From the NCBI GenBank assembly GCA_025454835.1, contig JALONQ010000012.1, forward strand, positions 1 through 64,000: a stretch of 64,000 bases of DNA, written 5' to 3'. Under the pieces are notes generated by a model. That model saw only the letters and a list, made by a program, of their open reading frames with translations, had not been told where the DNA came from and made no database searches. Made by a program: the position numbers and the translations under genes. Origin of the DNA: Bacteroidota bacterium. Lineage in GTDB: Bacteria; Bacteroidota; Ignavibacteria; UBA10030. Shown here in pieces: positions 1-6,947 of this stretch. How positions within the stretch are numbered: position 1 is the first letter of the stretch; each line of letters begins with the position of its first letter.

Positions 1-140
1 ACGATGAGGGACGCGCTCAGCGTGCCGCAGCTTCGTTCAAACGCACCCAACTCAACTCGAAGTTGGTAATCGACCATTTTTCAGCATCCTGCTAGTATCG
101 TGTCCCCAAGGTACCTTCCATAATTCCTCTCGAAGAGTAA

Positions 141-220
141 AACCGCGAATGCACGCCAATCAACGCGAATATCAGGTCCGTGGTCAAAGCAATTAGCGTT
201 CATTCGCGTCAATTCGCGGT
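141..220. repeat. 10-bp-periodic inverted repeat (cgcgaat type)
   Basis: The left arm (141-170) consists of three 10-bp units, each ending in a form of cg[cg][cg]aat, and the right arm (191-220) is its imperfect reverse complement; the spacer is 20 bp. It lies downstream of the GH43 gene. It has the same architecture as the inverted repeats at 2691, 6406, 22289/22801, 36768 and 52667. The rest of 1-292 shows no gene. Confidence 0.75.
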
Positions 221-292
221 CGGTCTTTGTCAAAGTATCTCCGGAACCCGGCACGAGTAGATGCCACAACGTACACATCGATCACGCGAGAA

Positions 293-1921
293 TCATCTGG
301 GGACGACCAGGAATCGATCGATGAGCGCTCGACCGCGTACGGTCGTCGAGATGGGTGCCTGAGCGGTGAGGCCGACCTTCGCGCCGATCCACCGGCCGCG
401 GGAGATCAGGAACGACCGGTCGATCAGCCTCCATGAAGTTGAAGCGGTGCGATAACTAAAGTTGACGACACCGCCATAGATGACATCGGCCCGCAGCTCG
501 ATCGATGTCTCAGTTTGATCACCGTGTCGGAACAATTCCTCGATCCCGCCCTTGTCGGCCTGGCGACATCCGACCGTTCCGATGATCGCACCGTACTCCG
601 TGCGCTCTACAACGAGAGCAGCATAGTCCATTCCCATCACGACCAGCGAAAGTCGCTCGCCGGGCCGAAGGTGCGCCACATCGACGTCAGTCGTTGCGGT
701 GAAGGCGCTTGCCGAAAATTTCTGCAGCAACAGGTGCGGCGTCTTCCAGAGGTTGAATCCGCCTCCGTCGATCGTTTGAGCGCTGAGATCCAATCTTCCC
801 TGATGCAGCTTCGCCCACGAAGGGTCTGGATTCGCGTGCCACTGCCACTGCAGCCCGAGCGAACGGCCTGAGAATTCGTCGGAGGTCGGAATGAAGGCAT
901 GCGTGCCGATGCGTCGGGCCGGCGTCGTGTGCCGCATCACCGGTTTCCCCGTGCCGCCGCCGTCCGGATCGTCGCCGATGACGGGCCAGTCGTCCACCCA
1001 TCGCATCGGTTGAAGATGCACGACGCGGCCCAGAGTGCCGCGATCCTGAAAATGCAGGAACCACGACGTGCCGTCGGGCATCTCAACCCACGCTCCCTGA
1101 TGCGGGCCGTTCACGGCCGTCGCGCCTTGGCGCATGACGATCCGGTCATCATACGGACCGAACACGTTGCGCGACCGCAACACCGTCTGCCAACCCGTGG
1201 CGACGCCGCCCGCTGGAGCGAAGATGTAGTACCAGCCGTTCCGCTTGTAGAATTTCGGTCCTTCGATCGTAGGGTGCTTACCTGCCTGCCGAGCAGAGTT
1301 CGGCGCAGGCAGGTCGCCGCCGTAGAAGACGTTGACGCTATCGTCGAGGATACGGGTTCCGTCCGGGGACATACGACGGACCGTCAACACGGCGTTGAAG
1401 CCGACGCGGCTCTTCGCCCACGCGTGCACCAGGTACGCGTTGCCATCGTCATCCCAGAATGGACACGGGTCGATCCACCCCTTCGCCGAACGGACGATGA
1501 TCGGCTCTTCCCACGGACCTTCGGCCTTCTCGCCGCGTACGAGCACAATGCCGACGTCCGGGTCCCCGTAGAAGACGTGGAAGCGTCCCTGACGCATCCT
1601 GAGAGCAGGCGCCCACACCCCCTCACCGTGTCGCGGAATACGGTATCGCTCGACCGGTGGGATGGCCGTCAGCGCATGTCCGACCAACGACCACTCGACG
1701 AGGTTGGTCGAGGTGAGGATGGGAAGGCCGGGGACGCAGTTGAAGCTGGACGAGGTGAGGAAGAATCGATCTCCGACGCGAATGGCGTCCGGGTCGGAGT
1801 AGTCACCAAGGATGACGGGGTTCGTGTAGGTCCGGTCGACCTTCTGAGCCGACAGCGTTGTCGGAAGAACCAACGACAGACAGCCCACGGTCAGGGCGAA
1901 AACATGTTGTCGAACAATCAT
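293..1921 (-). CDS. Glycoside hydrolase family 43 (beta-xylosidase / arabinofuranosidase-like), secreted
   Basis: Predicted 542-aa secreted glycosidase. A cleavable signal peptide (about residues 1-25, ending TLSA) precedes a five-bladed GH43 propeller: YSDPDA near residue 43 carries the catalytic base, GWIDPCPFWDDDG the pKa-modulating Asp, and TIEGPKFYKR the general acid Glu. A C-terminal beta-sandwich follows, as in the GH43_12-like xylan/arabinan enzymes. I chose the ATG at 1921 because the longer frame runs back into the neighbouring esterase gene. Just before TIEGPK an insert of about 12 residues (LPAPNSARQAG) is encoded by a 35-bp palindrome at 1280-1314 that looks like a mobile repeat carried in frame. 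The exact substrate cannot be told from sequence. Confidence 0.9.
   Translation of the reverse strand: MIVRQHVFALTVGCLSLVLPTTLSAQKVDRTYTNPVILGDYSDPDAIRVGDRFFLTSSSFNCVPGLPILTSTNLVEWSLVGHALTAIPPVERYRIPRHGEGVWAPALRMRQGRFHVFYGDPDVGIVLVRGEKAEGPWEEPIIVRSAKGWIDPCPFWDDDGNAYLVHAWAKSRVGFNAVLTVRRMSPDGTRILDDSVNVFYGGDLPAPNSARQAGKHPTIEGPKFYKRNGWYYIFAPAGGVATGWQTVLRSRNVFGPYDDRIVMRQGATAVNGPHQGAWVEMPDGTSWFLHFQDRGTLGRVVHLQPMRWVDDWPVIGDDPDGGGTGKPVMRHTTPARRIGTHAFIPTSDEFSGRSLGLQWQWHANPDPSWAKLHQGRLDLSAQTIDGGGFNLWKTPHLLLQKFSASAFTATTDVDVAHLRPGERLSLVVMGMDYAALVVERTEYGAIIGTVGCRQADKGGIEELFRHGDQTETSIELRADVIYGGVVNFSYRTASTSWRLIDRSFLISRGRWIGAKVGLTAQAPISTTVRGRALIDRFLVVPR
1280..1314. repeat. Palindromic element inserted in frame within the GH43 gene
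   Basis: Ten-base arms acctgcctgc and gcaggcaggt enclose a second short dyad. The same cctgcctgcc word forms a palindrome in intergenic DNA at 4304-4335 and begins the insert in the third tRNA-Pro copy (56964). The GH43 reading frame passes through it without a stop. Confidence 0.7.
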
Positions 1922-1937
1922 CCTGTCGCTCTCAGGC

Positions 1938-2660
1938 CTAACGAAGGACCAGTGCTGCCAGGGCCGGATCGGCCACGCGCAATCCGTCCGCGAACAACCG
2001 GGCCACCGTCGCGGCGCCGAACTCGGAGAAGTGCGTGTCGTCGCGGCGGCCGTCGGGCAAGGACGCGTAGATCCCGGGGGGGATATGGAGGAACAGCTGC
2101 CTGGAGCCAACGGCTCCCAGGTCGCGCAGCAGTCGTTCCGAGGACCGATGCATGTCGACGAGGGGGACGGAGTGTGTGCGTGCGACCTCACGGGTCAGAT
2201 CCGGATACTCGCCGTGGACGTCGAAGAAAGTTCCGGTGCTGTCAAAGCGGCGCCGCACGATCGGCGTGCACAGGATCGGCTGAGCCCCCGCCGCGCGCGT
2301 CTCTTCGATGAACCGGACGAGATTGGCGCGAAACTGGTCCGGCGGCGTATAGCGATCGACCTTCTCGTGGCTCTGATCGTTGTGGCCGAACTGGATGACG
2401 ACGACGTCGCCGGGCTTCAGACGGGTCCGGACCGAGTCCCAACGATGCTCAGAAATGAACGTGCGCGTACTGCGCCCGTTGCGGGCGTGGTTCTCGACGC
2501 GGATCTCCGGCCGGAGGAATTCGTTGAGCCGCATCCCCCATCCGCGTTCAGGATTGTCGACGAGCGGCTTGTCGGCCATCGTCGAATCGCCGATCAGAAA
2601 GACGGTGACAGGCGGTGCGGACTGAAGCGAGAGGAGGAGAAGGATGACAAGTTGGCGCAT
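1938..2660 (-). CDS. SGNH/GDSL hydrolase, rhamnogalacturonan acetylesterase-like
   Basis: A 240-aa protein with an N-terminal signal peptide (about 1-15). SGNH blocks are clear: GDST at 24-27 with the nucleophilic Ser, QFGHND (block III Gly/Asn family), and DTHFSEFGA near the C-terminus with the catalytic Asp and His. Overall it resembles the RhgT/YesY acetylesterases that deacetylate pectin. It ends 16 bp upstream of the GH43 start on the same strand, so the two probably form an operon for plant cell-wall polysaccharide use. Confidence 0.88.
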   Translation of the reverse strand: MRQLVILLLLSLQSAPPVTVFLIGDSTMADKPLVDNPERGWGMRLNEFLRPEIRVENHARNGRSTRTFISEHRWDSVRTRLKPGDVVVIQFGHNDQSHEKVDRYTPPDQFRANLVRFIEETRAAGAQPILCTPIVRRRFDSTGTFFDVHGEYPDLTREVARTHSVPLVDMHRSSERLLRDLGAVGSRQLFLHIPPGIYASLPDGRRDDTHFSEFGAATVARLFADGLRVADPALAALVLR

Positions 2661-2690
2661 GTTCGTTCGCGCGGGTGGAAAAGTGATTGA

Positions 2691-2788
2691 GCCACAAAGA
2701 ACACAAAGATCACATAGAGATATAGTGTCGAACCTCCGATTCCGTAACTTCTCTCGGGTTCTTTGAGTTCTCTGTGCTCTTTGTGGCC
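2691..2788. repeat. 10-bp-periodic inverted repeat (cacaaaga type)
   Basis: The left arm 2691-2720 reads as gccacaaaga / acacaaagat / cacatagaga, a clear 10-bp period. The right arm 2759-2788 is the imperfect reverse complement. The spacer is about 38 bp. It lies between plsC and the acetylesterase gene. Confidence 0.8.
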
Positions 2789-2809
2789 AATGTCACTCTT
2801 CCTGGGGGC

Positions 2810-3583
2810 CTACGCCGACGCCGGCTTGACCGTCCCATCTACGTCCGCCACCGTCACACCTCTCCACTCGGCCACCTGTTCCATGATCCTCGTGCGCACG
2901 AGTTCGCGCAGCTCTCCGACTCGATCGGTCGTGAATCCCGACGTGTCGATCGGGGGGAGCACTTTCAGCAAGATGTCCGACGGCTTGCCGAATTTCCAGG
3001 TGTGCTTGGGGATGCAGTCGAACGTGCCGTCGAGCGCGACGGGGAGAATGGGCACCTTCGCGCGTATCGCCAGGTGGAACGCCCCGTCGGCGAACGGACG
3101 CACGCGGCCGTCCATCGTGCGCGTTCCTTCCGGAAAGATCATGACTGAGCATTTCTGGGCGAGCACCTTCTGCGCGTGGATCAACGCGGCCGCGCCGCTG
3201 CGTGCGCTCTTCCGGTCCACCTTGATGTCGGCGGAGAGGTGCATCATCCATCCGACGAACGGCAGCTTGAAGAGCTCTTCCTTTCCCAGCCACTTCATCT
3301 CCCACGGGAGGTGACTGACGACCGGAATATCCGCCAGCGACTGATGATTGCTCACGACGACGTACGGATGGCGCGGATCCTCGACCTTCTCACCCAGGAC
3401 GCGGATACGCCAAGCCGGATTCACACGGGCGAGAGCGCGGCCCAGCTTGCGGAAGAGGTAGCCGGTGTGATACCGCACCGGGTCGCGATCGAACAGCCGG
3501 CGGATCGCCATGAGCGGGAGCCAGGCTCCGATCAGGCTGACGCTCAGGATCCAGACGCGAATGGAACGGAGGGCATCGATCAT
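2810..3583 (-). CDS. plsC: 1-acyl-sn-glycerol-3-phosphate acyltransferase (PlsC family)
   Basis: Predicted 257-aa inner-membrane acyltransferase that makes phosphatidic acid from lysophosphatidic acid. The NHxxxxD motif (NHQSLAD, H80 and D85) supplies the catalytic His/Asp, and FPEGTR (150-155) binds the glycerol-phosphate. A hydrophobic N-terminus (about 8-28) anchors it. The ATG at 3583 overlaps the stop of the upstream EamA gene as ATGA, which indicates translational coupling. The longer upstream frame is a shadow of that gene. Confidence 0.92.
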   Translation of the reverse strand: MIDALRSIRVWILSVSLIGAWLPLMAIRRLFDRDPVRYHTGYLFRKLGRALARVNPAWRIRVLGEKVEDPRHPYVVVSNHQSLADIPVVSHLPWEMKWLGKEELFKLPFVGWMMHLSADIKVDRKSARSGAAALIHAQKVLAQKCSVMIFPEGTRTMDGRVRPFADGAFHLAIRAKVPILPVALDGTFDCIPKHTWKFGKPSDILLKVLPPIDTSGFTTDRVGELRELVRTRIMEQVAEWRGVTVADVDGTVKPASA

Positions 3584-4035
3584 GATCGTGTCGGCGTGTG
3601 GCTGAGTTGGACGAGGACGATACCGGCGATAATGGCGATGAGCCCGAGGGCCAGCCGCAGGTCGATGTGCTGGTCGCCTTTGACGAGACCCACCACGGTG
3701 CCCGTTAATGGCGAGAAGGCGAACGCGAGCGCGAGCGTGACGCCAAGGTTCTCCGACAAGCTGAGCGACGAGTAGAAGCTCCACATGCCCAGGCTTCCCG
3801 CGATCACGCCGCCGCCGATGATGATCATGAGCCACGCCTTCGTGTCGGCGGGATTCACGATCGACTTCCAGGCCGGAAGCGACAAGAGCCCGAGAATGAC
3901 GAGTGCGACGAGCGTGCGAAGCGTGATACCGGCGATCGGTGGGATGCCCATGGCCCGCAGGCCGGCCTTCTCGAAATAGCCGCCGAATCCCCAGGCCACA
4001 CCGGCGAGGATCGCAAAGAGAACGTAGGGTTTCAT
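3580..4035 (-). CDS. Half-size EamA/DMT family transporter
   Basis: A 151-aa protein with about five hydrophobic helices and the EamA features WGFGGYFEKAGL near the N-terminus and EN-LGVTLALAFAFSPLTG in the last helix pair. Full DMT exporters have ten helices, so this one-domain form would have to work as a dimer. I chose the ATG at 4035 (MKPYVLF) because the frame upstream is not hydrophobic and crosses repeat DNA. Substrate unknown. It is coupled to plsC by a 4-base overlap. Confidence 0.85.
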   Translation of the reverse strand: MKPYVLFAILAGVAWGFGGYFEKAGLRAMGIPPIAGITLRTLVALVILGLLSLPAWKSIVNPADTKAWLMIIIGGGVIAGSLGMWSFYSSLSLSENLGVTLALAFAFSPLTGTVVGLVKGDQHIDLRLALGLIAIIAGIVLVQLSHTPTRS

Positions 4036-4394
4036 TGGATCTCTCAAGATGTCCTGTTTCAATAACGTACACAAGAAATCGCTCATTCGGGAGCCCACCC
4101 CCGAAAGAGCGGTTCTCTGCGTGCTTTTCGTTGTCAGCGCAACAAACTGTTCGTACCTTCTGGTTAGGCACACAACGAGATTCCGAATCCGCCTGCGAGA
4201 GAGATCAAAGGCAAAGCGCGGTTCGGAATGACATGGACGCGAGTCTTCCAACGTCATTCCGAACGGACCGTTTCCCATTTGACCTTCATCGAGAGGTTCG
4301 ATTCGCCTGCCTGCCGTGCCGGCAGGCGAGGCAGGGAATCTCGTTTTACGCCGGGCATCCGCAGTGTCGAACCCGGGGCTTCCAGAGTATAGGG
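4036..4394. other. Divergent intergenic region packed with nested repeats
   Basis: No gene. The region between the EamA gene (-) and the prenyltransferase gene (+) contains inverted copies of a REP-like word: ttcggaatgac at 4222-4232 and gtcattccgaac at 4253-4264, then gaatctcgtttt at 4335-4346 matched by aaaacgagattc at 4413-4424 inside the next gene. A palindrome of the cctgcctgcc family (4304-4335) sits inside it. Promoters for both flanking genes must lie here, but I cannot assign them. Confidence 0.6.
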
Positions 4395-5300
4395 ATGACC
4401 AACGTCATGACGGAAAACGAGATTCGGCCCACGAACGCCCCGGACCGCGAACGCGCCATCAGGGCCATCAAGATACTCCTGTTCAGCGCTTCGATCGTCC
4501 CCGCCATCGTCGGCGGGGCCATCGCCGCATCCACCGGCTCATTCGCATGGACGCCGTTCCTGTTGGCCGCGCTCGGCCTGTTCATCGGCCAGGCCGGAGG
4601 CGACTATCTTTACTACTACGGCACCCACTTCCACACCGACGCGCGTGACGCGCACACGAAGATCTTCGCCGGCTGGCGGCCCCTCTTTACGGGAACGCTC
4701 TTCGCCCCCGAGCGAACGGTCTGGGCCGGCGCACTGTGTCTGGCCGTCGATCTCGGCATCGCCGTGTACTTCTATCAGCTGATGGGGACGGCGATCCTCT
4801 GGTTCGCCCTGGCCGGAGGACTCATCGCCATCTTCTTCACGCCGCTGATGCTGCGGGGCTGGAAAGAGCCGGTCATCTTCGTCACATTCGGTCCGTTGTG
4901 CGTGGCGGGCATCGTTTTCGCGCTGACCGGAACGTTGAGTCAGGCGGCGATCGTCGCTTCCTTGCCCGTAGGCTTCTTCGTGACGGTCGTGGCCTACCTC
5001 AAGAGCGCGCGGTTCGACGTGGTCGACAGCGGGGGGGAGCAGGTGGTGCTGAAGCTGTCGCGGACGGTCATTCTCGTCCTGCTCGCGTTCGGCTACGTGT
5101 CGCTCGTTGCGGGTGTGGCGCTGTCGTACCTCCCGATGTGGTCGCTCGCCGGGCTTCTCTCGCTGCCGCTGGCCTGGAGCGTGGCGTCGATCGTTCGTCA
5201 GTCGAGCAGCAAGGTCTCGGAGTACTTGTGGGCGACCGTGCGGTCCATTGTCATCCTGGTCGTTGTGGGAGCGGGGTTGGCTGCGGGATTCCTCTTCTGA
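4395..5300 (+). CDS. UbiA-like prenyltransferase homologue with degenerate active site
   Basis: A 301-aa polytopic membrane protein with about nine helices, collinear with the UbiA/MenA-type protein encoded next to it. The first Asp-rich motif of the family (DDYFD in the neighbour) is replaced here by GDYLYYYGTHFHTD. The second (FDHNDDEKSGKRT) is reduced to FDVVDSGGEQVV. It may not transfer prenyl groups, or may act with the neighbour. The first ATG (4395) lies at the edge of a REP word; ATG 4407 (MTENEIRP) is an equally good start. Confidence 0.75.
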   Translation: MTNVMTENEIRPTNAPDRERAIRAIKILLFSASIVPAIVGGAIAASTGSFAWTPFLLAALGLFIGQAGGDYLYYYGTHFHTDARDAHTKIFAGWRPLFTGTLFAPERTVWAGALCLAVDLGIAVYFYQLMGTAILWFALAGGLIAIFFTPLMLRGWKEPVIFVTFGPLCVAGIVFALTGTLSQAAIVASLPVGFFVTVVAYLKSARFDVVDSGGEQVVLKLSRTVILVLLAFGYVSLVAGVALSYLPMWSLAGLLSLPLAWSVASIVRQSSSKVSEYLWATVRSIVILVVVGAGLAAGFLF

Positions 5301-5315
5301 CCAGAGGAATGCGCT

Positions 5316-5352
5316 GATAGGTTGTAGGAGGTAGGAGAGAGGTGGAGTGGAG
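5316..5352. repeat. Purine-rich ggtaggag word repeat
   Basis: Short low-complexity tract (gtaggaggtaggagagaggtgg). Similar tracts occur at 23925-23966 and, as the complementary tcctccatcctt words, at 10861-10892, 15984-16024 and 35220-35242. Confidence 0.5.
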
Positions 5353-5393
5353 GCTTCGCGGAAGACCGTTCCTACCATCGCTTTCCGATTGAC

Positions 5394-5477
5394 CATTCTC
5401 CATTCTCCATTCTCCATTCTCCATTCTCCATTCTCCATTCTCCATTCTCTATTCTCTATTCCCTATTCTCTATTCAC
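5394..5477 (+). repeat. 7-bp minisatellite, 12 units of cattctc
   Basis: Eight perfect cattctc units followed by four variants (tattctc, tattccc, tattctc, tattcac). It ends 16 bp before the start codon of the menA-like gene. The unit length is not a multiple of three. Copy-number changes could alter promoter spacing, or reading frame if translation began upstream. Confidence 0.95.
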
Positions 5478-5493
5478 TCCCAAAAGTTCTTCA

Positions 5494-6399
5494 ATGACCT
5501 TCAAAGAAACCCTGCTCATTTGGTTCAAAGCCGCACGCGCGCCGTTCCTCGTCGTCAGCTTCATTCCCTCCGTCCTCGGCGGACTCGTCGCCTGGTATCA
5601 CGGCAGCTTCGACGCACTCCTGTTCGGGCTCGTCACGCTCGGCGTCGTCATGGCGCATTCGGCCGCGGATTTCATCGACGACTACTTTGACTTCAAGAAG
5701 GGGAACCTGGGGAACAAGGAAAAGCAGTTCCATGACAGTCCGCTCATCGACGGCAAGGTGACGCCCGGGCAGGTGATGTTCGCCGCCCTGCTGTGCCTGG
5801 CCATTGCCGTCGCCACCGGCATCTACGCGTATCTGGCGGTCGGGATGCCGGTCATCTACATGATGGCGGTCGGAGCGTTCATCGTCTTCTTCTACACGTC
5901 GCCGCCGTTCATGCTCAACTACCGCGGCCTGGGCGAGACGGCTCTGTTCTTCGCATTCGGTCCGATGATCACGTTCGGCGTCTACTACGTCCTGCTTCCC
6001 GAATTCCACTGGGAGCCGGTGTTGCTCGGCATCCCGCTCGGCATCTTCACGATGAACATCGGCATCGTCAGCAACACGTTCGACCACAACGACGACGAGA
6101 AGTCGGGCAAGCGTACGCTCGCCCTGCGGCTCGGACAGGCGAACGCGGTGAAGTTCCTGGCGATCGTCTCGGTCGTTGCGTACGTCGTCCTCGTGGCGGC
6201 CGTCCTGGCCGGCCTTGCGACCCCCTGGTCGCTCCTCGCTCTCCTCGCCGCTCCGCTCGCGGTCGAGACGGTCCGCAAGACCTCGCTCTTCGCCGACACG
6301 TCGAACTATACGCTGGCGATGACGAAAGCCATCGCGTTGTCGTCCGTGACGGGCATCCTGCTCAGCATAGGGTACGCCGTGGCGATCTATCTCACCTGA
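5494..6399 (+). CDS. UbiA family prenyltransferase (MenA-like)
   Basis: A 301-aa membrane enzyme with about nine helices. Both Asp-rich motifs that bind Mg-prenyl diphosphate are present: DFIDDYFDFKKGN near 55-67 and NTFDHNDDEKSGKRT near 190. This fits attachment of a polyprenyl tail to an aromatic or quinone precursor, most like 1,4-dihydroxy-2-naphthoate polyprenyltransferase. The start at ATG 5494 (MTFKETLLIWFKAARAPF) matches the usual N-terminus; there is no strong Shine-Dalgarno, and the 7-bp minisatellite is immediately upstream. Another UbiA substrate such as a chlorin is possible. Confidence 0.85.
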   Translation: MTFKETLLIWFKAARAPFLVVSFIPSVLGGLVAWYHGSFDALLFGLVTLGVVMAHSAADFIDDYFDFKKGNLGNKEKQFHDSPLIDGKVTPGQVMFAALLCLAIAVATGIYAYLAVGMPVIYMMAVGAFIVFFYTSPPFMLNYRGLGETALFFAFGPMITFGVYYVLLPEFHWEPVLLGIPLGIFTMNIGIVSNTFDHNDDEKSGKRTLALRLGQANAVKFLAIVSVVAYVVLVAAVLAGLATPWSLLALLAAPLAVETVRKTSLFADTSNYTLAMTKAIALSSVTGILLSIGYAVAIYLT

Positions 6400-6405
6400 A
6401 GAAAC

Positions 6406-6486
6406 TTAGCCACAAAGAACACATAGAACACAAAGTGGAATTGAACTGATGCTTCTCTCTGTGCTCTTTGTGCTCTTTGTGGCTAA
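6406..6486. repeat. 10-bp-periodic inverted repeat (cacaaaga type)
   Basis: Arms 6406-6435 and 6457-6486 are about 85% complementary with a 21-bp spacer. It fills the gap between two convergent genes. The stop codon of the DUF1858 gene (TAG, 6483-6485) lies inside the right arm. Transcribed, it would form a long hairpin that could act as a bidirectional terminator. Confidence 0.8.
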
Positions 6487-6692
6487 TGTTCCTTGCTTGT
6501 GAGCGCACTAAGCTCACGCTCGAACCGCGCGATCTCCTCATCCCCAAATCCCTTCTCCTTCGCCGCGCTCTCCAGCGTCCCCCAGATCGGCTCGCCGCAC
6601 GCCAGGCATTTGATCCCGTTACGCATCATGTAGGTGACGGCTTCCGGGACCGCCTGAACCAAATCCTCGATGGTCATGGTCCGGGTGATCAT
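6483..6692 (-). CDS. DUF1858 domain protein (CxxC small protein)
   Basis: A 69-aa protein matching the DUF1858 (hybrid-cluster-associated disulfide) pattern: TIEDLVQAVPEAVTYMMRNGIKCLACGEP, then ETL-EEAA-like helix. The single KCLACGE motif could form a redox disulfide or bind metal. Start ATG 6692 has a strong AAGGAGG 11 bp upstream. It is divergent from the octaheme cytochrome gene, suggesting a redox or nitrogen-oxide link. Function of the family is not established. Confidence 0.8.
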   Translation of the reverse strand: MITRTMTIEDLVQAVPEAVTYMMRNGIKCLACGEPIWGTLESAAKEKGFGDEEIARFERELSALTSKEH

Positions 6693-6947
6693 ATCGATGG
6701 TTCCCTCCTTGGTCTCGTTTTGATGCCCGCAGCCTTCCCAAAGTTGCAGATTCGGAGGCATTCTTCGGAATCGATCAGGTCTCCGCACGCATCCATCCTG
6801 CGCCGCTGGATCTCTGCGCCCAAAAACCGGAATTTCATACTGATACGCACAGGAGAGCTTGGCCAAGACCGGTGAGCTTGTGGCACGGTGGTTGACAGAC
6901 GCGTGCTGTCGTTGATCCTGCCATTTCCACGATCGAAAGGTCACGCC

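Noticed and set aside
899-2311. 470-aa open frame on the plus strand
   Set aside because: It lies antisense to GH43 and the esterase, which have clear motifs; composition is Arg/Pro-rich with no family features. GC-rich shadow.
5394-5477. Possible CRISPR array
   Set aside because: Units are 7 bp with no spacers; it is a minisatellite. No cas gene is in the window.
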